Part shown: positions 44,016 through 57,167 of the stretch, piece by piece
Layout of the letters: each line of letters opens with the position of its first letter
Numbering within the stretch: position 1 is the stretch's first letter
Notes under the pieces: generated by a model
Database searches by the model: none
Seen by the model: only the letters and a program-made list of their open reading frames with translations
What the model was told of the DNA's origin: nothing
Program-made: the position numbers and the translations under genes
NCBI GenBank assembly: GCA_024516035.1
Contig: CM044959.1
Location: 32,488,118-32,552,117 of the forward strand
DNA from: Bactericera cockerelli
Lineage: Eukaryota; Arthropoda; Insecta; Hemiptera; Triozidae
DNA length: 64,000 bases
Direction: 5' to 3'

Positions 44016-47000
44016 GGGAGGATCATTGGCTGTATTTGTTTTTAATCAACGTGCGAAGTTGTGGACTGTGGCGAGATTAGCTGAGACGAAACGTGACACG
44101 ATTCCTTTGTATACAATCTGTCCCATTTCTGTAGGGATATAACAACATACATTGTATGTGGTACATTTTAATCTGGACGTAAGGTCCTGAAAAATATCAC
44201 AGGAGACCATAACATAGAATACTTAATATGATAAGAAAGGCCAAGAAGAGATATTAGAAGCGAGAGAAGAGACAAATCTATATAGAAAGTATGTTCGAGG
44301 TAGAAAGATAGGAAGAGAGAAGAGATATGTAGGGATGCTAAGAGAGAGAGGCAGAGAGAAGGACTATGAATTAAGAGCAAAATATATGAGAAAACAAACT
44401 CTTACAAAATTTCTTGTGAAGTAATAAATAGTAATTTCATAGTATAAGAAGGCTATTGTTTTGCTATCAGCTAAAAATAAGGAAGTCCTCTTTTTTCTCT
44501 AGAAAATCATTTGCTGATAGGGTGCGTGTGTCGTAGGTCTTACCATACTCAATCCTATAGAAGTTTTCAAACGAGAAACATTATATCAAAAAATAAAACA
44601 ATTATTTTGTAAACCTACTCCAACATCAATCCTAAGGGAATGGTTTGATTAAAAAAATCCTTTAATTAGAAAAATTATCACAATAAATGAGACTTTGTTT
44701 ACTGTGAGAATAACATCAGAGTATTGTATTGTATAATTAGAATACCGTTGGCATTAGCACCGCCCTTGATCAAGTCTTGTTTTATAAATTCAATTTCTAT
44801 GTATGTATAATTGTATATATTCTATGTAAATTGATCTATTATGTTTCATGGTTTAATCAGATATGAGGGTGATGCGTAGGCTGAAATTCTCATACTAAAT
44901 AAATTCTATGATACGTAAAGGCAGAAGATACCTATGTGTTTTCTTATTTTTCAACAAAAAGAAAAATAATATTAAAAAAACTTTTCCAGTGCCTTCTTTC
45001 GTTTTTTAGAAAATTTGTCCGTTTTCTATTAAGTTTGTTGAGCTCAGATAGCTCTTACCTACAGGGTAATCTGGAATAAATATATCGTGAGAATTTTTTT
45101 GAAAATGCCAAAATAGACGGCTCAAGAGGGGTGGGTATATCTAGCGCATGATTAATTCGGAGTGACCTATGCAATACAATGAGTTTCTTATTTATTTACT
45201 TGCTGATTAATAATTAATTTTATATATTTAATAAGAATCCTTTGAAAAAATGAGTCCATCAACTTTGATAAATAATCAACTATTATTTCATGACCGCTCC
45301 TCACTCGACAAAACTAGGCAAAAAAAAAATGGCCACGACTTTATGTTACTTTTTCAATCCGACATTATACTTTAACCCCTGAATTTGAAGTTCCTCTTCA
45401 ATCAAATGACAAAAGTAGTACCACACTGTATAAAATTCGAAAACTAGTTTGTGTAAAGGAAGCTTTCAATTCAGAACTTTTTCAAGTCATTTCACGAAAC
45501 TGATTTATACCTAACAAGAGGAACAAACCTACACGAAAAATAAAATAAACGTGACGCCGCTATATACACTTGTATTTTTTACTTTTTTGTACGTCTGATA
45601 AGGTAATTTAAAAGATGGATAGAGAACTTCACTTCAATATATTGAAAAAGACAAGAGGGACCGTGTGAGTGGGGAATTCAATTCAAGCCAAAATGTTCTG
45701 TATCGCATCCATAACATTATTTACGAACGTCCAAGTACAATTAATATTCATATACCCCTATTTGAGTCGTTTTTCAGCCCTATAAGCCCCTTCGATCGGC
45801 CGATCAATCTAAGAATTTAACAGTATCAATTTTGAGCCTGACCTTCGATTTTTTTATTTATTAAGTCTTTACAGTTTTTTATTATCTTTACATTTTTTAT
45901 TTATAAACTCTCTTCTTTACAGTTTCACCTAAAAAAGGCCTTGATGGGGTTGTGAGTTTTCATTTGGTATTAAAATTAGTTCATGAAAATTGGACAAGTC
46001 CTCCTATGGGAACACACATACAGACACCAAGGCTACACAATAGCCCACCTTCTCTATCTTTTTATACTTTCACTATAAAGAGGAGTACGAGACGGGCTAA
46101 AAAGTATTTTCAATACCTCATCAAATTACATTTTCATTACTTTTTTAAATAATAATATTGGCTTTTTATTACTTTAAAAGAATGATAATAAAACTTGTCT
46201 GCTCCTTTATAGTTACGAAAATCGCAAATGTATATAATTTATTTTGCACAGACCTTTAATTTATCAAACGTACAATTTGCAAGAGATAATCTTCGCGAAT
46301 ATTACTCATCATATTATTCATCAGTCATGATAATGACGGTTCTATTTTTTTGCCTCAAATACAGGGTAAATATTTCAATATTTTTGTTGTAAATAATACA
46401 GTTTTATGAAAGAAACCATAGGTAGGAAATGAAAAAGCACGTCAATAGCATGGTTGAAGCGCTAGACTTGTAACATAAATAATTCAATGTACCTACGTGC
46501 TATAAAATAAAAAGATATAAAAGTCTTTTTCACGACTATACCTTGACTATTAGGAGCTTGGGTTCCAAACAAGCATTACAATAATGGGGGATCTATTATT
46601 CCACCCTGTTTGTATGTGCAAAGCAATATTAATCACGCGATATCCCCTTGTAAAGGCTTCTGATTTTGACATTGCTGAGCTTGCAGTGGGTTCATGACAA
46701 GACTCAATAAATAATATCATTCTGCAGCACAATTTGAAACATTACTCCGACTCATCGTTAGCTGTCGGGGCTTAACCAGCACTAAATTCATATCCATGGT
46801 AGGTATTGTTCATGTAAAAAAGAAAAGATTATTGTTTTTGAAAAACTAGTTGGCTTAAAAAAATAACGCTCCTGTCATCCAACTCATAGGTCGAGGGTTT
46901 GATTCCCACTTAGAGCAAACGCTTACCAAAGTATTTTATTCCTGGATATAATTTATTTCTCCGTGCCACTTCATTAGCGCCGGAAGGTATTTTTATTCTC

Positions 47001-47628
47001 TGAAGTTCTCAATCTTTATTTGATTTAATATTAGATTTATCATATTCCGTAAAATATCGAAGTAAAAGTGTACTTCAAGAATATTTATCGAGAAAAAGTT
47101 AAGTCCAAAAATCTAAAGCAATTAAATGAAAAACAAAAATGATTTGTGTATTTATTTGTCTATCTCAGTTTAGATCTGATATGTAGTATCCATAGAGTAT
47201 ACCAAAATTATAGCTTGGGGGGCCTTAGGGAATATTATCATGTACTATACGTACATAGATAATATGTAGACTTTGCACACAGGGGTTATTCAACCCTTTT
47301 AACCTCACTTAGGAGTTATTTTTCATCGAGAGTCTATTATTTTTTACGACATGAAACAGAGCTTTAGTCATAAAAATGATTTTACAGAATCCATCAATAT
47401 TGTATACTCCTTACTGAAAGGAAAAACTTTAATGGCGAGCCCAGATCCTCGATAAAGTTTCTATGGAGTGAAAAAATTTCGTTGTTTTCAAAGAAAAAAA
47501 AAATCATTATTTAGCACAATCATTTTGTCAAGCTATTTATGTCCACAGGACAGTAGCTTCTCTTAAAGTTTTCGTTTAAAATTACTGTTTCTAAAAAATT
47601 GTCTCAGAAAATACGAATACATATATTT

Positions 47629-47668
<40 letters not shown>

Positions 47669-50600
47669 AAGAGTAATAATTTGAATTTAATGTTTTCCTT
47701 TAGTTTTATGACTTAAGAACTTTTCAAGTCCTGAACTATCAGAAAAGAAACCTGAAAAGTTCCCCTGCTCTAAGGTAAAAAGCATGCAACTCGGTCTTGT
47801 ATCTTCCACCTTCATAAACAAATTGGCTTTCCCGGGAAAAGTGAATAACCGAATGTATCCAATAACGGAAACAGAAATAGAAACGAAATTTACTCAACAA
47901 AAATAAACTGAATGTATGAGGAGTTTGCGATAGAGATTTATACAGCATACCTCTGATAACATTTTTTGATATTTTCCAAGCCATTAGGCATAAAGATTTA
48001 AATGGGCGTTTTATTCTTGTTTATTCTCTGAACAAATAGAAGATAGAAAGAAATTCTTTTCAATCCCATGAGCTTACTCATATTTAGTAAGGTGCGTCTT
48101 ACTAATATCTAGTATACTAATCTTACTAAAATATTTACAGTGTCTAATAATATTTAGTAAGACGAGTTTGAGTAATTGTGATTAACTCAAATATGATGGA
48201 TTCCATTTTAAACTCTTATTTACTACCAAAATATTCTGAATCTGTGGGTGATGTGCAAAATAAGCATCACGCATCACGAGGGTTCAATTTTGAATGGTCA
48301 ATCAACCAAGTCCTAACCTCGCTAGACGTTCCTTAACCGCAACGAGAACTGGTGGATTCAACGTGTTATCGACACTGGGTGGGTATTTTCAATTGGTGAA
48401 AAAACATCTTATTTTCTAAGAACAAATAAAATGCACTAGTCTAAAAAAATTCCCCAGAAGACGTGAGAATGATAAAGAGATAGAGGCTACTAGGGAAGTA
48501 CTACGTTAAATGAGGTAGAGCTGGCGGAAACAGGTTATGAATATGGACTAGTTGAGTAAAAAACATTAAATTATTGAAATTGCTGTTTGAGTAATTTTCA
48601 AAAAAATATACTCGTATTACTTCAACCATATGTGAAGATACCGGAATATTTTTCGAGTTATTTAAAAAGTAACTATTCTAGCACATTTTTTTATATAGAA
48701 GATTAAAACAAGTATGTGATTGCAGTAACCGCTCACTAATGGCAGCACCAAGAAAGCTAAACTCTGAAAGCGACGTCATTTGCAGGCGAAAAACTTGTGC
48801 GGAGAAGAAGTTCCGTGTTGAGCTAGTCATCATTAAAGGAAAGAAAAAATGAAAATGTCAATAAAAAACGATTAGAATTCAAGGTGCTGTTTACAACGAT
48901 ACTTGACTATGTAAGCATTACAAAATTAAGTGGATTAAATTAAACTTGCTTTTTACAGTGATTGGGAAGAGAATTGTGGTGTTGGTGGAGATGAGTCTTC
49001 ATTAATTTTATTGAAACTTTCTCCTGGAAAATGTCTTGCCATGTTGCACTGACTGAACGGATTTCAACCCTTTCTACCCGCTTACCCTCGAGTTTCCAAA
49101 TACTTGTGGAACACCGATAATCGAATAATGGAGAACACGACATCAGAATACATAATTGACTCCCTCCATTTGAAAGGACTCAAAGGTCACCACACAAAGC
49201 CGTTTGAATTCTGATGTGGGCTGATAAATGGTATCCAAGAGTAGGGTTCAAGTTTTCACCTCTCCGGAATTTCCACTTGAGTTTGAACAAAGGAGTTGGT
49301 TTAGGGGAAAATAACTATCCTCTTGTTTCCTCTCTCCTTCAGAGAAGAAAAAGTTCGCCGTAATATTTGTTCAAGGTTTCTTCACTTTAAATTGAATGGA
49401 CGAAATTAATTTTTTGAATGGACATTTCAAGGAGAAATTTTCAATAAAATTAATGAAGACTCATCTCCAGAAAACATCATATTATTTAGGTACATTTATA
49501 CTGTTTAAGACTAAAAACAGTGAAAATATTTTATGTTTCAAACATTTTCAATTTCGAAAAAATGCGATCAAAATTTCGGGAAACTCTTGGAGAAGTAAAA
49601 GGAACAATTTAATTATCCTAATCCGTTAAGATAAGAAACGAAACACTAATTAAGAGCCTTAAATTAAATTCTAACTCTTAAATTCTAAAGGAATTGTATA
49701 TAATAAGGAATTATCCGGTCGGTAAATTTGTATGTGTACGTTCTTTCTTGGTGAAAAATAATATTGTAGAATAACCTTACAAGTTAGATTACTGCTCTGC
49801 TCGTAAAATTAGCACCAAGTTATTTTATAAACGCCTGGTAATTTTATGAATAGGCAATGTGCAATGTAACAAGTGAATACGTCATTTCTCCAATGGCCCA
49901 GATCCCAACAACTTTAACAACCGCATTAGGCAAAGAGATTCATTAAACTTGAAACAGAATATTATTGCTTCAAACTAAAACATGTGAACAAGGAAGAGCT
50001 ATATTAAGAACTGGTAGGAGGATGGGCTTATGTTCAAAGTCAGGTAAAAGTTAAACTTCTAAAGAACAAGAGCAAATTTCGGAGTACAGTCACGTATTAC
50101 AAGATGTCCAATTTTCACTTTTAATCATTTATCTGTCATTATTAATTTATTAAACTCTTAATAATTCACCTGTCTTTAATAAAATTCAATTGAAGAAGTG
50201 TTTTCGACTTCCAAATCTTTTCTGGGTAATATTTCTACTAAGTTAAAAAAGTTTAATCGGTATACTTTGTGAAAGCTATAATTATATCCTAAGGCAGAGG
50301 AAGTTATTTTAACAAGAAGGTAAATACAATATACCCTCCTTAAGATAGGTAAAATGATATTATCAGAGAAAAAAAAGTCTGTGGAAATATTTGCAGCTGA
50401 GGACATTATGAAAAATATTGTCAAAATAAATAGACACATAAAATAATTATTATCATGCATTTCAATGTATTGGTAAAAGTTAGCAGGAAGTGGGCGAAAA
50501 CAATAAAACAAAATTCTAACTCTGTTTCGTGTTAATATAGGCGCGTGCTACTTGACAAGCGCTCCCGGCGAGCTTCATTTTGTTTTATCTTTTTGCTATT

Positions 50601-51337
50601 TTTAAGCTTTCAATTAATAACAATGAAACTTTATTCTATTATTATTAGAACAATTGAGGGGAATCAGGGGTGGGGGGCGGGTATTTTAGCAGGTTTTATA
50701 CTGAAACTTCCATGTTTATTTTATACTACGTATAACTATGTATTGTACAATACTCGTATACTACACTGGCGTTTATATGTATTTACTCCTATGCCTCTCC
50801 CCCCTCCTAGACACAGCGATAGGAAAGTCAGCCTTATCAGAAAATTCCATGTTTCTGGATAATTTATATCTACTACATACGCCCTATGTTTGTTGTAGCA
50901 GAATTATAATTATTGTACTTCTAGTAGACTTTCATGTTTCAAAACATGACGACTAGCTCGAGAAATAAATTGGCGGTAATTAATTGATGATGATTATAAT
51001 GAATTGCAAAATATACTCTACTGTATTAAAATTATGAATACTATTTTAATGTATTACGGCTTCTTTGCATTCCACGGAGTCCAACTCTATCTCTTTGATA
51101 GACCTCTAGTACATTAAATAGGATGATGAGGGCAGCAAATGTCAGTGCTGGTTTTAACTTCACTTCATTTTTTTTTTTTAACTTCACTTGATTTTTTTTT
51201 TATATATAAGTAACTGTGATATGATTGTTTTTAAACCTTTCTTATGTGATATATTCATGTTATTTGTTTTCTGTTTGTAAATAGAGCTAAGCTCGTAAAT
51301 ATACACCCGTGCTGCGGGCATTTATTTATTTATTTAT
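44016..51337. other. Unassigned 7.3 kb with few landmarks (excluding the 5S-SINE at 48268)
   Basis: No gene recognised. Landmarks: a 32-bp T run near 47632-47663; TTAGTAAG repeats in both orientations at 48085-48165; a faint tRNA-like B box (GAGGGTTTGATTCCC) near 46893. Frames are short and domain-free. Confidence 0.4.
48268..48385 (-). mobile_element. 5S rRNA-derived SINE head, copy 7
   Basis: The minus strand reads CCAGTGTCGATAACACGTTG, AATCCACCAGTTCTCGTTG, GGTTAAGGAACGTCTAGCG, AGGTTAGGACTTGGTTGATT, GACCATTC and CCTCGTGATG. This is the 5S domain alone, in order. Confidence 0.7.
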
Positions 51338-51552
51338 TATTACATTATAATAATAATATCGCCTTATTTATACTACCCGACTAAGACTATGAAAGTCCCA
51401 TTATTCCAGCAGTAAGCCCAAGACATATTATTATGTGGTAAAAATCCCAAATTGGAGGATAACTTGTCATGTCCCAGCTGGGTTTCGAACCCACGACCTC
51501 TGGAATCTCTAGATTCACAGAGTGCCGCTTTTACCACTGAGCTACCGGGACA
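51338..51552 (-). mobile_element. tRNA-derived SINE (family S3), most complete copy
   Basis: The minus-strand head reads TGTCCCGGTAGCTCAGTGGT (A box) and GTGGGTTCGAAACCCAG (B box), then CTGGGACA, which can close a 7-bp acceptor stem with one G-T pair. The D and anticodon arms are imperfect and the variable region is long, so it is a SINE head rather than a working tRNA gene. The body has ATCCTCCAATTTGGGATTTT, GGGACTTTCATAGTC and ends AAATAAGGCGATATTATTAT. Fragments occur at 16385 and 57168. Confidence 0.75.
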
Positions 51553-51913
51553 GACTATACATTGTCAAGTTTGTTACGAAACGTCTTTAATTATATTATG
51601 TATGTTTTCTTCTTCTTCAAAGAAGAGGTTTGGATTTTATAATCTTGCTGTTCTCATCAAAAGTTTTCATGACAAAAGTACATGTCAGTCATGCAATTAA
51701 ATTTCAGCCCTACGAGAATGGTACCTAATTACTACTATGAAACACTAATGGTATACATCAGTATTGTGTGCATAATAAGACCAGGTGAAGAGTAGTTGGG
51801 TGAGTAGTTGGGAATAGATTCAAAAAGGAAAGAGTCTAAAGGCCGGATTATAAAACAAAATTAAATGTAAGATAAGCATAAGTCGGATTTTCAACCAATC
51901 GTTGAAAATCTAA
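51553..51913. other. Unassigned stretch
   Basis: Nothing recognised. Confidence 0.4.
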
Positions 51914-52436
51914 TCCCCCAAAAACACCACTTCGTGGTTAAAAAAAGAAGAACGCCTCACTCAAAAGAATGATTATAATTAGCTAAAAATAAATGATATC
52001 AAATTGAGAACACCTTACCCCTTCTCTTTCTATATCTCTGCACTCCTCTCTGAATTTATTCCTCTTATGTTTATCTTTCTTTATCCTTTCTAGGGGTCAT
52101 CCCAAACTTGATTTCTCTTTAAATTTACTTGTTGCACGGCAATAAAAAATGGCGGTCGGAGTATGATTTTTCTGAACTTATTTGATTTGATTCGAGAAAA
52201 AATTTTATTGTCGTGCAACAAGTAAATTTAAAGAGAAATCAAGTTTGGGATGACCCCTAGAAAGGATAAAGAAAGATAAACATAAGAGGAATAAATTCAG
52301 AGAGGAGTGCAGAGATATAGAAAGAGAAGGGGTAAGGTGTTCTCAATTTGATATCATTTATTTTTAGCTAATTATAATCATTCTTTTGAGTGAGGCGTTC
52401 TTCTTTTTTTAACCACGAAGTGGTGTTTTTGGGGGA
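51914..52436. repeat. R1 internal foldback, complete
   Basis: TCCCCCAAAAACACCACTTC at 51914 is matched in reverse complement at 52436. Arms of about 250 bp are nearly perfect around a centre at about 52140-52215. CCACttcGTGG makes a small hairpin within each arm. Confidence 0.88.
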
Positions 52437-54325
52437 TATCAGTTCTTTTTGTACGAAAATATAAGTTCATGAAACATTATCAATAATAAAAGCAAATAAG
52501 CTGGGAAAATGTGAATGTGGTACATGTGAATGTGGTTGTCTTGTTTTTAAGATATAGTTTTAGCAGTAGGTATTTAATTTTTCAAAGGTCAGTATGTATT
52601 TGGATCACAGATTTGGCCCCTGAGTCCCCAAAGTGAGTAAATAATATATAAATTTGCAATGCAAGACCTTTTGATTCTATACTCCACATAATTAGGTTTA
52701 TCTTTCAATGCTAAATAGACCTCGGAGCCTCCTATGAGGGACACTAAAACACCTGGATTTACAAATGCCAAAGAAATTAATTTGTAATCACCTTATCAAG
52801 GTGAGGTAATGAGTTCTCTCCCGTTGACCTTTTCTTACCCGAATTCTCTCCGCCTTGTTGCAGGGGTCACCACGAGTATCTCTCCCGGAAATAAGACCAT
52901 GCTTTTTTACAGGAATATAGTAGGGTTAGGGATAATACATAGAAGGCAATGCCTCGGGTTTATATCAATGATTCTTAGGTGTTTCGATTATAATTTTTAT
53001 GCTAAGCCTAAACTATGTAGGTATAAAATCAGGTAAAAATGCAAGCGACGCGACGCGAGACAATTTGGTGTTGATAAAACCATGAGCGGGAGAGAACTCG
53101 GTGGTGACGTTTCTTATCAATACCTCACGAGGTATGAGTGTACCCCGGACATAATGGACAGAGAAAAAAAACTTCCCTTAAGGGGATCGAACCCAAGTCA
53201 TCGTGCGTTCAAGCCTAGTATGCTACCCACTTGGCCAAAGTTACTACTTTGTCACAATTTTTAGTGAGTAGCATCGACATTATGAGAGCTAATTCATCAT
53301 ATTTTATCTCCATCCAACCATGATTGTCCAAAATCAATCTCGTAATGCCGCCACTGGTCATTGGCCAATTCTGGAACTACTAAAATTTTCCTCGCGAGGG
53401 TAATGGGGTCGTCATGAAGATCAAATATAAAGATCGGAAAAACAAAACAACGTTAAGCCCAAATTGAAAATAAAGAGCTAAAAAATTTCGTCCCCGCCAG
53501 GGTTCGAACCCATGCTGACTGGGTGGCAGGTCGAGCATGCTACCAATAGACAAAGTTATCTTCTAAAGAAACGGACGGAAAATGAACTAACTAAATTAAT
53601 ACTTGGAAACTTAAACATTAAAATTTTGCAGTGAGAGAGCGAGGTCGTCTCGAAATATACATACTGGCCAAGATCTGACCACTAAGCTAATGATTCTAAG
53701 GTACCTACCCGCCAAAGAAAATGGAAAGGCCACCGGGTGCCACCCAGTGGACCGGATGAAGGAATAAAATCAATAAATTTGATATCTGCTCATCAAGATC
53801 TTTCATTTGATGCCACTTAAGATTAATATTATCCTTCAATTCCCGATTTAGGCTCCCAAAACCCGAGGCCGCCCAAATGGGCCGCCCGCTTATAATTTAG
53901 AATTTTTTTTTGGTCCGGGCTCATCTCCATTATATCTTGATCACTTTAGACACCTCACTTAATCTTCAGTGCCAAGTTAAAGACACGAAGTCGGGTCTCA
54001 AAGGATCCGTATGAAAAAAAAAAAAAACAGAAAAAAAAAAAAACAAAATTATGAATCTTTTCATGTCTTTCACGATTGTTGGGGGGTCTCGAAAATAGGG
54101 TTCCCGGTGGCCTAGGAAGTCAAATAAAGAGTCAAATCAACTTATTTTTCAACGTAGAGCCCATTTCTGCAATAAAAATCGCGATTTTTGAAATTCATGT
54201 TGCACTTTTCGCTGGCTGAAAGTTCACGAAATGCATGGGAACTATGTTTTCCGTAACCTTACACTCTGCCGGGCTTTCTCTTTCTTTGTATAGGCGTTCT
54301 TCACACCTCGGCCGAGGTGTTTGAT
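51914..54325 (-). mobile_element. R1 repeat, copy 3 (most complete, 2.4 kb)
   Basis: Left end TCCCCCAAAAACACCACTTC, then GTGGTTAAAAAAAGAAGAAC and GCC. The right end carries GGCGTTCTTCAC, the palindrome ACACCTCGGCCGAGGTGT (54303-54320) and TTGAT. The two ends are thus loosely alike: an AAACACC start, a small palindrome, then GAAGAACGCC. The first 523 bp form the foldback. It contains one minisatellite unit and the S1 dimer (53110-53570, minus strand). No transposase frame. Confidence 0.85.
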
Positions 54326-54632
54326 GGCGCGCGATTAGCTCAGTGGTTAAGCACTCGCTTGTTATGCGGAAAGTCCCGAGTTCGATCCCCCGTGCCGACA
54401 AAAAAATTGTATTCTTAATTTGGTTACAATTGTTTGTAAGGGATACCTTCCGGTGCGCTCGTGTTGATCCAGCACCTAATTGGGAAGTATTGTGTCACTT
54501 CTCGCCCAACAGAGGGAGGCATACTACGGTATGGGCAAGCTACAACACAGACCAAAAGCGTCTACAGTAGCTCCTGTTTCATGGCTACGAAATAAAAAAG
54601 TCTGTGAAACACTCATCTTTAAATAAATAAAA
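54326..54632 (+). mobile_element. tRNA-derived SINE directly abutting R1 copy 3
   Basis: Head GATTAGCTCAGTGGTTAAGC (A box) and CCCGAGTTCGATCCCCCG (B box), with a tRNA-like spacing of about 73 nt. A body of about 220 bp follows (GTTGATCCAGCACCTAATT, GGGAAGTATTGTGTCACTTC) and an AAATAAATAAAA tail. No matching duplication was found, since its left side is R1. Confidence 0.75.
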
Positions 54633-57167
54633 ATCACAGCGCACTACAGGCCGATTATAGGTCTAGAGCTGTTTCATAATTCGGCCCTAACAACAGGTAG
54701 ACTGGAAAAGACTGACGCAAAAGGCCAACCCTGCCTTAGTGGAGACAGATGGGGAAGACGTCTATTATTGAAATCCAACAGATCTGATGGAGCTCAGCCG
54801 TAACAAATGGTCTGAAAGCCTCGACTAAATGTATTATCCTCCCACGTTCTGTCAAAACATAGGATTGAAAACACCTACGATAGTCTCACCTCACCACAAG
54901 GCGTGATGGTTGATTGCACGAAGCCAAGGCGAGTAGACGATACAGTCATTTGTCAACCTGAACAGGAACCCCTGTTTTGGCACTATCTTACTAGATACAA
55001 TATTTTTGTTTGTTTGTTTTTTAAGGGATCTGTCGATGATAAACTAAATTTCTCTTATTTCAACACCTCCTAACATTATTTTTGTTCATAATAGATTTGT
55101 TTTTAGTTCCCACAAGACAGAGCTCACTTTAAACAGATTACGATTATGCAATTTAAATTCTAAGTAATACGTAAATGTGCGCTTCTTTTTATTCTTACAT
55201 CACATTTATTCTTCGCGAAAATGAATTCACACCACACACAATGTGAAGTGCCGCTGCAAGTGACAGAAGTGTTCTATTCTTCCTACCACAGTTCTTCTTT
55301 ATATGTAGACTATAACCTATACCTATGTATTAAACCAAGTAATTTTCCTTTATATTATGCATTCACCCAAGTCGTCGTGAGTGTATTACTTTTTCCAATC
55401 TTGAAATTCATTTCCCTATCTCCCATGTATTCTTCTTGTCCTCAGTCTACGTAAATAACACGAGAATTGTATCCACGTTAGTTTTCTTATTAAATAAAAT
55501 CTCGGCCCTATTTTTTTATCCTCCCAGTATATTACATCTAATCCAAAGTTTACGCAACCGAGGTTTTAAAAGCGGATTTAACATGGGAAGGGCACATGCT
55601 TTTATAGGATACATCATTATTCCGATGTAATATTAGTTCTTTATCATTTTTATAAAGTAAAAACAACATTTTTATGTTTCATTTTATAACATTTAAAGAT
55701 AATAAATGCCGTACATCTTGTCTTCTGCAGGTAATGCTGCCATTATACTTGCAGCATTACCTGGTATTAATTTATGGAATTAATTTGGTTTTAAAAGTGT
55801 GCATCGCGTTCCGACACTTTCCCTTCCCTCTTCCGCCTCTCTCCCTTTCTACATTGACAAGGGTTGACAAGGGGTCTGGGGGGAGTCCCCCAGAAGTCAA
55901 AATACAATTGATTATAATAATAAAGCGATTACTTTAACAGTTGATTAACACAACCTAAGTAAACCATGCAAGTCCCTAAATCAAATAAACTTGTGAATTT
56001 CTAAACATACTCCTATTTATAATTTGGTCCTGAAACACCACTCTAAAATATGCGTTTCTTAAAAATTCTTGTGGTGCCTTTTCTCAATTTCTCAAAGAAT
56101 ACTTTCACTGCGGATAAGACGGGTGAGTAATACCGGTAATGGGGTGTCATTAGTTTAGCAGGTTCAGACGGGTGGACACCTCATTACGTGGGAGAGAGAA
56201 ACTCAGACACTCGGAAACCACCAAGAAAATGGCTTCCTATTTCTTGATCATACTGATTAATCATCTGAAGTAGCCCTTCGTAAAATTTCATTCACTTGAT
56301 AGCTGAAAAACGAAATATGGCTGGAAATTACACAAATACTTTAACACACAAGATGATTTTTAATACCGACGCAGCGACGGTCTGGTTAAAACAATGGAGG
56401 TATAAGCTAGCGGCACAGCGCCAGGCCAACATACAATTAATACTAACATAATTGGTGAAACCTTACCTATGATCTCGTATATGGTAGTTCACAAATTAAT
56501 TTGAAAATAACTTTGTTATTTCTATACTAATAATCAATAGTTTTTTGTTCAATAATCAGTATGATAAAAAAATCGCTAACAAAAGAAACCTTAAATGTTT
56601 GAAAATAAAATCTAATAATAATGCTAACTCCCACGAATTCTATTTTGAAATCGTTTGAGAACCCATGCTGACTGCTCCACTTGTTTTGCTGACTGACATA
56701 CCATTCCTCGTGATGTCATCACAAGTGTCAGCATGCTGCTGCAGGAATTCCAATTGAAAATAGCTCTACTCTCATGAGCAGGGGCTCAAACAGGGGGGGT
56801 ACCTCGTTCTACAGGGGTATTTTTCCTGCGGAACAAGGTACCTAGTATTCCTGGAAATTAATAAAAAATAGAAACGTGGCGTTTAATAAAACCCTAACGA
56901 TAATCCTCGACTTGTATTGTAATGAGAAGTCTGAGCGCTGTGAACGAAACAAATTAGAGAGATTATTAAAATAAACGCGTTAAACCAAGCTTGAAAAATT
57001 CATATTTCAGCTTCATTCCCGTTTGGGGTAAGCTTTTTTTCAAATGACGTGAAGGAAGTCTATCTAAATATGCATATTTCATTATTTATCAAATATTTTT
57101 AATTTATATTGCCAATCAGGACTACTGAGTTCTATCATGCCAACATTAAGCTCATAAAGAATAATTA
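54633..57167. other. Unassigned 2.5 kb with two hairpins
   Basis: Perfect 13-bp hairpin CAGGTAATGCTGC..GCAGCATTACCTG at 55728-55763. An imperfect 18-bp stem GGTACCTCGTTCTACAGG..CCTGCGGAACAAGGTACC lies at 56798-56842. No gene recognised. Confidence 0.45.

Noticed and set aside
43474..44026. Two long minus-strand open frames of 170-177 codons
   Set aside because: Both are translations of the purine satellite in different frames (S, P, L only); composition keeps them open.
45061..45085. A further TACAGGGT mariner-like end, also near 46362
   Set aside because: No inverted CCCTGTA partner at a plausible distance.
51472..51552. A functional tRNA gene (acceptor stem can pair)
   Set aside because: The D and anticodon arms pair poorly, the variable region is too long, and a SINE body with related copies elsewhere follows directly.
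52809..53264. Small shared frames in R1 copies as an R1-encoded protein
   Set aside because: They overlap tRNA-like SINE heads and the minisatellite, differ in length between copies and show no domain.
54326..54401. A functional tRNA gene with A and B boxes
   Set aside because: The acceptor stem does not pair, and a SINE body with an AAATAAA tail follows.
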